From the NCBI GenBank assembly GCA_016935565.1, contig JAFGQS010000099.1, forward strand, positions 1 through 40,027: a stretch of 40,027 nt of DNA, given 5' to 3'. Position numbers and translations under genes: made by a program. Each line of letters begins with the position of its first letter. Position 1 is the first letter of the stretch. The stretch is from Deltaproteobacteria bacterium. GTDB taxonomy: Bacteria; Desulfobacterota; Syntrophia; Syntrophales; UBA6807. Of this stretch, positions 1 to 7,868 are shown one piece after another. A model generated the notes under the pieces. That model was given only the letters and a program-made list of their open reading frames with translations, was not told the DNA's origin and did no database searches.

Positions 1-402
1 AATACACTTGAACTGGGCGCCAGTTACGGACTTTCGGAGGACTATCTTCACAAGGGGCCGATCGTTGTTGCGGAAAGCAAGGTTGATCAGAACGCCCTGA
101 AAGGAAAAATGATCTGGATCGAGAATGTCCAAACAGCCGATGATTTTCAATACCGGGAAAAGGCTAAAGCCGAGGGCATCAAGTCAGTTCTTGTACTGCC
201 CCTCATCATTGAAAAAGAAGCCATCGGTGTCTTGCGGGTATATACGGAAGATATTCAGAAATTTTCCGATCGGGATCTAAAATTTCTTGAGGCCGTTTCA
301 AATCTCAGTGCCATAGCAATTGATAACGCCCGCCACCATGAACGGTTGAAGATCAGATGTGATTTAATGACAGAACACAAGTATCGCATTGACGATAATT
401 AA
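1..402 (+). CDS. GAF-domain protein, C-terminal part (5' end outside window)
   Basis: The reading frame is already open at base 1 and ends with TAA at 402, so only the last 133 codons are present. The visible part looks like the second half of a GAF domain: the stretch KSVLVLPLIIEKEAIGVLRV followed by FSDRDLKFLEAVSNLSAIAI is the usual last strands and last helix of a GAF fold. GAF domains bind small ligands or chromophores, often in signalling proteins, but the output domain would lie upstream and cannot be seen. The stop codon overlaps the Shine-Dalgarno sequence of the following GAPDH gene, so the two are probably co-transcribed. A GAF-containing sensor kinase or stand-alone GAF protein is equally possible. 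Confidence 0.75.
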   Translation, partial: NTLELGASYGLSEDYLHKGPIVVAESKVDQNALKGKMIWIENVQTADDFQYREKAKAEGIKSVLVLPLIIEKEAIGVLRVYTEDIQKFSDRDLKFLEAVSNLSAIAIDNARHHERLKIRCDLMTEHKYRIDDN

Positions 403-412
403 GGAGGGTACA

Positions 413-1423
413 ATGATTCGGCTCGGCATCAATGGTTTTGGAAGAATAGGACGACAGGTCCTGAAAGCCGTTATGGAAAGATATCCGGACTCTTTACAGG
501 TAGTCGCAATCAATGATCTTTTCGATGCGGAAACCAATGCACACCTTTTGCAATACGACACGAACTACGGTATCTTTAACGCAGATATCAAGACCAAAAA
601 AGATAACTTTCTGATTAATAATCAAGAGATCAAAAATTTCGCCCTGCGCGATCCTGCTTCTATCCCCTGGGACGATGAAGGCGTGGATATTGTCATTGAG
701 AGTACCGGTCTTTTCAGGACCGGTCCCAGAGCTTCAGCGCACCTCGAAGCGGGAGCAAAAAAGGTTATCATCACTGCCCCGGCTAACGATATAGACCTGA
801 CGGTTGTCATGGGAGTAAACCACCGGAGCTATCAGCCAAAAAGTCACCATATTCTTTCCAATGCTTCATGCACCACAAACTGCCTGGCTCCTCCGGCCCT
901 TGCCGTACACAGGGCTTTCGGCATTGTTAAGGGGATGATGACGACGATCCATTCCTATACCAATGACCAGCGAATTCTCGATCTGCCTCACCGTGATCTT
1001 CGACGGGCACGGGCAGCGGGACAGAATATCATTCCCACATCGACAGGAGCCGCCCGAGCGCTTGCCCTCGTTGTTCCCGATCTGGCTGGACGATTCGACG
1101 GGTATTCCCTGAGAGTTCCCACACCAACGGTCTCGGTTGTCGACTTTACAGCGCAATTGAAGAAAAAGGCTACCTCCGATACGTTGAGGGAAACGCTGGT
1201 GAACGCATCCCGAAGAACCTTCCGGGGCATTATGGCCTGTGAATGGAAAAAGCTTGTTTCCTCAGACTATATTGGCAATGCCCACTCATCCGTTATTGAT
1301 CTTGAATTCACGCAGGTATTGAACGGCACGATGGCCAAAGTCGTGGCGTGGTATGATAACGAGTGGGGTTATTCATGCCGCGTGGCAGATCTTGCACAGT
1401 ATATGGCTGACAAGGGACTGTAA
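413..1423 (+). CDS. gap: Type I glyceraldehyde-3-phosphate dehydrogenase
   Basis: Phosphorylating GAPDH of glycolysis and gluconeogenesis, interconverting glyceraldehyde-3-phosphate and 1,3-bisphosphoglycerate with NAD(P). At 336 residues it has the usual length. The N-terminal Rossmann motif INGFGRIGR is present, the catalytic Cys is residue 153 in SNASCTTNCLAP, and the C-terminal AWYDNEWGYSCRV signature is intact. An AAGGAGG ribosome site at 401-407 fixes the ATG at 413; a frame opening at 389 is an unlikely start because it precedes that site. It follows the GAF gene closely and a DUF362 remnant begins 9 bases after its stop. Confidence 0.96.
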   Translation: MIRLGINGFGRIGRQVLKAVMERYPDSLQVVAINDLFDAETNAHLLQYDTNYGIFNADIKTKKDNFLINNQEIKNFALRDPASIPWDDEGVDIVIESTGLFRTGPRASAHLEAGAKKVIITAPANDIDLTVVMGVNHRSYQPKSHHILSNASCTTNCLAPPALAVHRAFGIVKGMMTTIHSYTNDQRILDLPHRDLRRARAAGQNIIPTSTGAARALALVVPDLAGRFDGYSLRVPTPTVSVVDFTAQLKKKATSDTLRETLVNASRRTFRGIMACEWKKLVSSDYIGNAHSSVIDLEFTQVLNGTMAKVVAWYDNEWGYSCRVADLAQYMADKGL

Positions 1424-1432
1424 GAAGAGAAT

Positions 1433-1678
1433 ATGCCGAAGGTTACCATAAGGAAATCATCGTATAACTACGAGGAACTGCGGATACAACTGTTTGAAAT
1501 TCTAGATGAATATTCTGGTACCTCCTTCGGAAAGGGTTCGCGGGTAGTCATCAAGCCAAACCTGCTCTCTCCTGCCGCACCGGAATATGTTTTATCAAAG
1601 GGAGCGAAACCGTGTATCTCAGACAGTCCAGCCATGGGGGCCTTTGAATTGAACACCGTAATACTTGATAGTATGTGA
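1433..1678 (+). pseudogene. DUF362 protein remnant
   Basis: An 81-codon frame matching only the N-terminal part of DUF362 proteins, which usually have several hundred residues. The family-like segments VVIKPNLLSP and AKPCISDSPAMGAFE are recognisable. In family members these are separated by a longer stretch with a TTHP-type motif, whereas here they are almost adjacent, so an internal deletion of roughly a dozen codons is inferred. After GAFE the sequence loses family resemblance and stops at TGA 1676-1678. An intact DUF362-ferredoxin gene lies 5 kb downstream. The start has only a weak purine-rich site (AAGAGA). Called a decayed gene; expression of the short peptide cannot be excluded. Confidence 0.65.
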
Positions 1679-1762
1679 GCCATACACATACCGACCTTGA
1701 TTTTCAATCAAACACCGTGTAAAGGGTTCAGAACGGACTACTTATTACAACAGGACCTCTTG

Positions 1763-2824
1763 ATGGAGATTATTCGCTGGGTTGGCAACGAAACAGCTTT
1801 GCACAACGCAATTGCGGGATTCCCGGCAATAATCCTGCTGCTTCTGATCGTTATTTGTCTCATCATCCTGGCAAAAGGAGCTGACTGGATGATAGACGGG
1901 GTGGTCTACCTCGCTAAGCGAACCGGTCTGTCACGCATTGTCATAGGCGCAACAATCATATCACTGGGAACAACAACACCCGAAGCATTTGTATCGGTCA
2001 TGGCTGCCTGGATGGGTAATTCCGGATTAGCTTTGGGAAACGGCGTCGGTTCCATAATAGCAGACACGGGGCTTATTTTCGGTCTGACCTGCCTCCTGGG
2101 CTCTGTTCCGATAAACCGGTACATACTCAACCGCACCGGTTGGGTGCAGGTAGGGGCGGCAGTGCTGCTCGTCGTTATTTCCGTGATTGCATGGATTATT
2201 GCTCCAGAAAAGCCGGTGCTTAACCGATTGATCGGTGTTTTTTTTCTGATTTTGCTCACGGGATATCTCTATGCCACATACACATGGTCGCAACAGAGCG
2301 GCGAATTGATATGTGCAGACGAAACAGAAATGACTGAACGAAAAGCCATGACGCTCGCACAATGCTGGCTTATGGTGATCGGCGGATTGATTCTCGTGGT
2401 TTCAAGTGCCCGTGTGCTTGTTCCCTGCGCGGCGGAAATCGCTTCCCGAATCGGAGTCCCCGACGATATTATTGCCGCCACACTGGTTGCCCTCGGAACA
2501 TCACTCCCCGAATTGATAACTGCGGTAACCGCCATACGAAAAGAATGTACGGATATTGTAGTTGGTAATATTGTCGGCGCCGATGTGCTGAATTGTCTCT
2601 TTGTAATCGGTGCTGCCGCAGTGGCAAAACCGTTGACAATCACACAAAATTTCTTCACATTTCACTTTCCGGCAATGCTTATCATACTGTTTTCCTTCCG
2701 TATCTTTATCTTCATGAATCGGGACAACCGGTTCAGACGATGGCAGGGATTGTGGCTTCTGAGTATTTATGTGATATACATTGCTCTCCAGTATAGCCTC
2801 AAGCTCGGCACATCATTCGGGTAG
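1763..2824 (+). CDS. Calcium/sodium antiporter (CaCA family)
   Basis: Inner-membrane cation exchanger of the YrbG/CaxA-like CaCA family, 353 residues with about ten hydrophobic segments. Both signature alpha repeats are visible: GATIISLGTTTPEAFVSVMA near the N-terminal third and ATLVALGTSLPELITAVTA in the second half, each followed by a GN(G/I)VG(S/A) motif. The acidic Glu in TPE and PE is the expected ion ligand. The frame is open back to a TTG at 1697, but ATG 1763 preceded by AGGACC and directly followed by the first hydrophobic segment is the better start. It exchanges Ca2+ against Na+ (or K+/H+); the exact ions cannot be read from sequence. Confidence 0.9.
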   Translation: MEIIRWVGNETALHNAIAGFPAIILLLLIVICLIILAKGADWMIDGVVYLAKRTGLSRIVIGATIISLGTTTPEAFVSVMAAWMGNSGLALGNGVGSIIADTGLIFGLTCLLGSVPINRYILNRTGWVQVGAAVLLVVISVIAWIIAPEKPVLNRLIGVFFLILLTGYLYATYTWSQQSGELICADETEMTERKAMTLAQCWLMVIGGLILVVSSARVLVPCAAEIASRIGVPDDIIAATLVALGTSLPELITAVTAIRKECTDIVVGNIVGADVLNCLFVIGAAAVAKPLTITQNFFTFHFPAMLIILFSFRIFIFMNRDNRFRRWQGLWLLSIYVIYIALQYSLKLGTSFG

Positions 2825-2835
2825 GTCTTGTCTTT

Positions 2836-4797
2836 ATGATATCGCTCAACAACCTTTCAAAACAATTCAACGGCAAGTCACTTTTTCACGATGTGTCGAT
2901 CCATATCGGAAAGGGTGACCGCGTGGCCCTTGTGGGCCCAAACGGAGCGGGTAAATCAACCCTCATGAAAATTATTGTCGGCCAGATCGTTGCCGACACG
3001 GGCACAATAAACCAATCTCGTTTCAATACGGCAGGATATCTCCCACAGGACGGAATATACCATGCAGGAAAGACGCTCTTTGAAGAAGTTGCCACCGTCT
3101 TTAAGGATATCAATTCCCTCCAGGAACGAATGACAGAAATATTTCATGAATTACAATTACTTACAGAGGGCGGAACCGCGAACTCACCGGAAATTGCAGA
3201 ACTGGTTGAGGAACTCGGAAAAGCTCAGCACACCATAGAGCATCATAACGGATATGCAATAGAGGCACGGATCAAACAAATCCTCTTCGGTCTGGGATTT
3301 ACCGAAAGCGATTTAAAGAGGACGACCGATGAATTCAGCGGCGGCTGGCAGATGAGAATTGAAATTGCCAAGTTACTGCTTATGGAGCCCACGATACTCC
3401 TCCTGGATGAACCAACCAACCATCTCGATATTGATTCGCTTGAATGGCTTGAAACATACTTACAATCGTACAAGGGTGCCGTCATTCTTGTCTCTCATGA
3501 TAGCCGGTTCCTGGATAATCTTGTAAATAAAATCATCGAAATATCAATGGGAAACGTTACTCAGTATACCGGGAATTTTTCCTCCTATATAAAACAAAAA
3601 GAACTTCGGGACAAACAGATAAGCACTGCGTATGAACAACAACAAAAATTAATTGAAAAAACGGGACGATTCATCGGGCGGTACCGATATGACAAGAAAA
3701 GGGCAAAGCTGGTACAAAGCCGGCTGAAAACGCTTGAAAAGATGAAAATCATTGAAAAAGAGCACGATGATAAAACCATTTCGTTTGATTTTCCCGAATC
3801 TCCGCGGACCGGACGTGTCGTGATGGAACTGAATAACCTGACAAAATCATACGGCAGCAATACCGTGTTTAAAGACATTTCCCTCCGGATCGACCGGGGA
3901 GACAAGATTGCGCTCCTGGGAATCAATGGGTCGGGAAAATCGACCCTGGCACGCATCATCGCCGGCACCGAACCTTTTCAGGAAGGAGAACACAAACCGG
4001 GGCATAACGTGATGATATCATACTTTGCTCAGAACATGGCAGATTCAATGAACCCGGATAGAACAGTCCTTGAGACTGTCGATACTGCCGCCCCGTCAGC
4101 ATCGCCTCAGAAGTTACGAACCATGCTCGGGTGTTTTCTCTTTTCCGGTGATGACGTTTTCAAGCCTGTCTCGGTGCTTTCGGGTGGAGAGAAGAGCAGA
4201 CTTGCCCTGGCACGGATGCTCCTGATCCCGGCAAATTTTCTCATCTTTGACGAGCCCACGAACCACCTCGACGCACAATCAAAGGTGGTCTTACAGCGAA
4301 GTCTGCAACAATTTGTTGGTAGTTATCTTATCATATCGCACGACCGGGACTTCCTTGTACCTCTCATTAATAAAGTAATGTATCTGAAAAACGGGAATGT
4401 TACGCTTTACCCGGGAACGGTCGATGATTACCTCTTTCGAGCAAAACGGGAAGATGACGAAGGCTACCAAACAAAAGAACTTGCAAAGAAAAAGCCTTCT
4501 CAAAATTTTGAAAAAACACAGAAGCGGAAAGCGGCAGAACAACGGCAGGAACTCTACCGGCAACTGAAGCCTCTCAGGGATGCACGAAACACAATTGAAG
4601 TTGAAATATCCCGTGCAGAAGGGAGGAAAGGGGAAATTGAAAAAGCTTTTGCCGATACAAAGACATATGAAGATGAAAAATTTATCCAAAACCTTCACAT
4701 CGAACACGATAAGGTCGCATCTCAGCTTAAGGACCTTTACGACCAGTGGGTAGAAATCGAGGGGAAAATCGAACAGATCGTGAAAAAATACATGTGA
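2836..4797 (+). CDS. ABC-F family ATPase (Uup/YheS-like)
   Basis: A 653-residue soluble protein with two ABC ATPase domains and no membrane segments, the layout of ABC-F translation factors that act in the ribosomal E site. Domain 1 has Walker A GPNGAGKST, signature FSGGWQMR and Walker B LLLDEPTNHLD. Domain 2 has GINGSGKST, LSGGEKSR and LIFDEPTNHLD. Between them is the charged interdomain linker (about residues 250-330), and the C-terminal hundred residues form a Lys/Glu-rich coiled coil as in Uup and YheS. All catalytic residues are intact. It starts 11 bases after the antiporter gene, suggesting co-transcription. Its subfamily is not certain from sequence alone. Confidence 0.93.
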   Translation: MISLNNLSKQFNGKSLFHDVSIHIGKGDRVALVGPNGAGKSTLMKIIVGQIVADTGTINQSRFNTAGYLPQDGIYHAGKTLFEEVATVFKDINSLQERMTEIFHELQLLTEGGTANSPEIAELVEELGKAQHTIEHHNGYAIEARIKQILFGLGFTESDLKRTTDEFSGGWQMRIEIAKLLLMEPTILLLDEPTNHLDIDSLEWLETYLQSYKGAVILVSHDSRFLDNLVNKIIEISMGNVTQYTGNFSSYIKQKELRDKQISTAYEQQQKLIEKTGRFIGRYRYDKKRAKLVQSRLKTLEKMKIIEKEHDDKTISFDFPESPRTGRVVMELNNLTKSYGSNTVFKDISLRIDRGDKIALLGINGSGKSTLARIIAGTEPFQEGEHKPGHNVMISYFAQNMADSMNPDRTVLETVDTAAPSASPQKLRTMLGCFLFSGDDVFKPVSVLSGGEKSRLALARMLLIPANFLIFDEPTNHLDAQSKVVLQRSLQQFVGSYLIISHDRDFLVPLINKVMYLKNGNVTLYPGTVDDYLFRAKREDDEGYQTKELAKKKPSQNFEKTQKRKAAEQRQELYRQLKPLRDARNTIEVEISRAEGRKGEIEKAFADTKTYEDEKFIQNLHIEHDKVASQLKDLYDQWVEIEGKIEQIVKKYM

Positions 4798-4818
4798 CTA
4801 TGAGAGGCTCTACGTTAT

Positions 4819-5945
4819 TTATTCTTCTCGTGTCGAGACATCCCCCGCAGCGGTAATAAAACATGGTCCGCCACCGGATCCGCCGGGAGGATACGCAGCA
4901 GTCTCAAAGGTGACGTCTTCTCCGTAGTTCGTGCCGACACATCACCGGAACCTGATACGGCTGCTGTGGATGATCCGTATCCGAACGTCGATCCATACTC
5001 AAAATAATACATCGTGCTTGCATTGTTGGGATTCGTAACCCCCTGTAACGTGGCGGTATTCAGGCTTACATTGCCGGCGGTGCCTGTCGTAGCAGACGGT
5101 TCTATGGCATAGACAAGGTAGGCAATGGCACAGGCAACATGAGCAGCGTTATACCGTATCCGCATATAGCCGCTTTCTCCCCACGCCGGCCCCCAACAGT
5201 TCCGCAATATCCAGCATCCCCCTCCCCCTTCCGGAGGATTATCATCCCAGCCAACAAGAGCAACAGCATGATTGGTGACTGCATAATAACAGGGTATTTC
5301 ATCACAGGTGGTATTGCTATCTTCGTAAACCCCGCTGCCGTATGCCTGAAAAGCAGAACCGACATATACGGCGGCATCAACGACACCATAGGTCATAATA
5401 GCTGTCTTTATTGCATCGATATCACCACAGGTAACGCGGTGCCACGACCGGTAGGTTGTCGCGGGATCACTCCAATGGGTACACGAACCGGGATCATCGG
5501 TCATATAGGGAAATTTTTCCCCACAGATACTCCCCTCTCTGGTGAGAGCCTGCAGTTCATAATAGCCATTATCGGCACCGTCGCATCCGCTGAAATGGTA
5601 ATAATAGGGATCATATTCTCCCAGGCACCACACAATAAACGACTCGGAAAAGTCGACACAATTACCGTCGTAGTTATCGGTTGCCTAATTATAGGCGACT
5701 TCGGCGGGGAAAAGGAGCATATGACGACGAAAGAAATACTGTTTCATCTCCGGGTCCATGTCGTAGACCCAGTTGTGATCAACGGTGAATCTGTAACCGT
5801 TGTGTTCGATTTTCTCCCTGATTTCTTCGAGAGTATCGCCAGGTTCGAACTTCAGTATCTCCCCGGGTGCACCGGAAGAAATAACCGGCAGAATAAAAAA
5901 AAGGACTGACAGAATTGAGATGATAAACCGTATCTTCACAGACAT
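4819..5945 (-). pseudogene. Papain-family (C1A) cysteine protease, decayed
   Basis: Begins with a signal peptide (residues 1-25, ending SSGAPG) and 86 codons of pro-region, then TAG at 5687-5685. The same frame continues past it with ATDNYDGNCVDFSESF into a clear C1A half-domain containing NHAVALVGWDD (catalytic His) and ILRNCWGPAWGESGYMR (catalytic Asn). The segment carrying the oxyanion Gln and catalytic Cys (QGxCGxCW/Y) should lie at the TAG and is missing, an inferred deletion of about 60 residues. Near the C-terminus a Fn3-like repeat shifts frame. The other frame ends VTFETAAYPPGG...GPCFITAA, a CFI-type tail common in secreted deltaproteobacterial proteins, at TAA 4821-4819. Three lesions make an active protease very unlikely. 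Confidence 0.85.
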
Positions 5946-6494
5946 AATGAGAAGAGTACCATTTCTTCAATGTAATATCTATCATTACAATAAAACACGT
6001 TAATCGGCAGTTTGGTTTAACTATCAATACTGCATAAGCTTCAAGCTCTGTTTTGCGCAATGTCTGCAACTAGAACCGTAAGTTTTCCACAAGGCTCCTG
6101 GTTTCTGCCAGGGGGACCTTCTTGTGCTGTCCTTGAAAAGGTGCCTGTCTAACAAGTATTTTTATCCATTGCTTCAAGACATTCCTTTGTGCATGAACAG
6201 AGATCATAATTCGAGTTTTCACCTTGACGTGTTGCTCTTTCTTTTCTATACTTACATGACAAGTACAAGAAACTCTTGAAGATATTAAAACATGAATACA
6301 ATGACAATTTTATCAAGACCTGTCAGCTTCCATCACGTGCCAAAATTTACCGATATTAATTTTTACTTGTTCGTTGCTGTATTCGTAGCACCGGATGTAA
6401 CATTACCCTGATTATGTCACTGGATTCATCATGTCAAAGAGAGTATGTGTTTGACGGATTCTCCTTCAATATGACAAAACGTACGAGACTTGAA
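5946..6494. other. Intergenic region with no convincing gene
   Basis: About 550 bases between the divergent protease relic and the DUF362-ferredoxin gene. It holds one good sigma-70-like promoter (listed separately). A minus-strand frame of about 70 codons (roughly 6079-6290) is open and reads protein-like (for example WIKILVRQAPFQGQHKKVPL) but has no ribosome site and no family I can name. It may be a fragment of a lost gene. No RNA gene was seen. Confidence 0.5.
6224..6252 (+). promoter_or_regulatory. Sigma-70-type promoter
   Basis: TTGACG at 6224-6229 and TATACT at 6247-6252 are separated by exactly 17 bases, giving 5/6 matches to each consensus hexamer. It points at the DUF362-ferredoxin gene, leaving a leader of about 235 bases before ATG 6495. 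The assignment is from sequence only. Confidence 0.6.
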
Positions 6495-7538
6495 ATGAAT
6501 AATGATGTTGTTCTATTCGCTCACACCGACGGTACAATCGAGGATAATCTCATTGTCTTGCGGTCGTTTCTCAACAATCTGAAAGTTCCATACCAAAGAA
6601 GTGATTCCATTGGCATCAAGCTACACTGGGGAGAAAGAGGGAATACAAGCTTTCTCCCTCCTCATTATGCTCGGGAAATTGTACAGTGGCTTTTAAGGAA
6701 CAATGTCAAACCATTCATTTTCGACACAACCGTTCTTTACTCAGGTGGTCGTCGAACAGGATCCGATTCCATTGAGACGGCCAGAGAACACGGCTATACC
6801 GAGGCCTTTCTCGGATGTCCCATTGTTATCGGCGATGGACTGGATGGACGTGATGTTGTTGATATTGAAGCGGGATTTAAACATTTCGAAACTGTTCAGG
6901 TTACCGCTCTGATCGAAAAGGCCGATGGATTCTTCATTTTTTCACACTTCAAGGGTCATCTTGAAGCCGGATTTGGTGGAGCCATAAAAAATATCTCCAT
7001 GGGCTTTGCCTCGCGGGCACAGAAGCAGCGAATGCATGCCGATGCACATCCTGTTTTGAATGAGGGCACGTGCACACGGTGCGGCATCTGCGTCGAAGTC
7101 TGTCCAACAGGTGCTGCAGAGTTTCCCGACGATGAAGCATATCCCGAATATGATCTGGACCTTTGTATCGGATGCGCTCAGTGTATTGCACTGTGTCCTG
7201 AACTGGCCCTTAAAATTTTCTGGGCAACGGACATTACGGTTTTTCAGGAAAAACTGGTAGAAACAGCCGCAGCGGTATGGAAACGAATAAAGGAAAAGAC
7301 GTTATTTGTTAATGCTCTCCTCAACATAACGGAAGATTGTGATTGCCTGCCCGGAAAGAATCCAACAATTGCTGAAGATTGGGGATTTCTGGGAGCGTAC
7401 CATCCCGTTATAATCGACAGAGAATCAATACAAAGAATCGGTGAAGAGCCTTTCAATCGAACTCACCCCGGCATCCCCTGGATGAGACAGTTCACCTACG
7501 CCGGTGAGATCGAATTCATTTCGGAAACGGTGAGATAA
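6495..7538 (+). CDS. DUF362 protein with two 4Fe-4S clusters
   Basis: A cytoplasmic iron-sulfur protein of 347 residues. The N-terminal DUF362 domain contains IGIKLHWGERGN, a DTTVLYSGGRR segment and FSHFKGHLEAGFGGAIKN. The C-terminal third has a bacterial ferredoxin domain with CTRCGICVEVCP and CIGCAQCIALCP, both complete Cys sets for [4Fe-4S] clusters. The substrate of DUF362 proteins is not established. Fusion to a two-cluster ferredoxin suggests an electron-transfer or redox-enzyme role. The frame is open back to an ATG at 6414, but ATG 6495 (MNNDVVLFAH) fits the family N-terminus and has a GAG-type site upstream. It appears monocistronic behind the 6224 promoter. Confidence 0.85.
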   Translation: MNNDVVLFAHTDGTIEDNLIVLRSFLNNLKVPYQRSDSIGIKLHWGERGNTSFLPPHYAREIVQWLLRNNVKPFIFDTTVLYSGGRRTGSDSIETAREHGYTEAFLGCPIVIGDGLDGRDVVDIEAGFKHFETVQVTALIEKADGFFIFSHFKGHLEAGFGGAIKNISMGFASRAQKQRMHADAHPVLNEGTCTRCGICVEVCPTGAAEFPDDEAYPEYDLDLCIGCAQCIALCPELALKIFWATDITVFQEKLVETAAAVWKRIKEKTLFVNALLNITEDCDCLPGKNPTIAEDWGFLGAYHPVIIDRESIQRIGEEPFNRTHPGIPWMRQFTYAGEIEFISETVR

Positions 7539-7868
7539 CAATAGATCATCAATCAACGTTGTTCTCATTCGTTTTTCCAAACCAGTGATGACTGCTTCAA
7601 AAACCTTTCTGTCTTCGAACCAGAAGGTGCGGTGAGAGAAGAGAGCATCAGAAAGCATTTTTTCCTTGATTATTCAAGGGAGGATGTGTAAGTCCTTGGG
7701 GAAAGATTTAACTGCACAGTATGTACGGTTATCCGAATGAGCAGTGTGTATCATCTGAATCTCATAAGTAGATTTGCTGAGATGTCGGGTACTTCCTAAT
7801 CTTAAGACGGTTCACATACACCGGTCTTGAGCCAAACGTATTGTATCTTCACAGGCAGGAGATATGTC
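7539..7868. other. Intergenic region, no gene seen
   Basis: 330 bases between the DUF362-ferredoxin gene and the kinase. There is an imperfect hairpin just before the kinase (AAGACGG at about 7805 with CCGGTCTT at about 7821), but no T-run follows it, so it is not a convincing terminator. Only very short frames occur. Confidence 0.4.

Noticed and set aside
1433-2824. The TGA at 1676-1678 joins the DUF362 remnant and the antiporter in one frame, suggesting selenocysteine read-through.
   Set aside because: The joined protein makes no sense by family, no Cys is expected there, and the nearby TTGATT-TTC-AATCAA stem has no G in its loop.
5634-5690. The in-frame TAG in the protease could be pyrrolysine.
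   Set aside because: The catalytic segment is missing exactly at this site and a frameshift follows, so gene decay explains it more simply.
5139-5909. Long plus-strand frame opposite the protease relic.
   Set aside because: It mirrors the minus-strand protease codons and shows no family features; a shadow frame.
6079-6290. Open minus-strand frame of about 70 codons with protein-like sequence.
   Set aside because: No ribosome site or recognisable family; it also overlaps a plus-strand promoter. Kept only as a comment.
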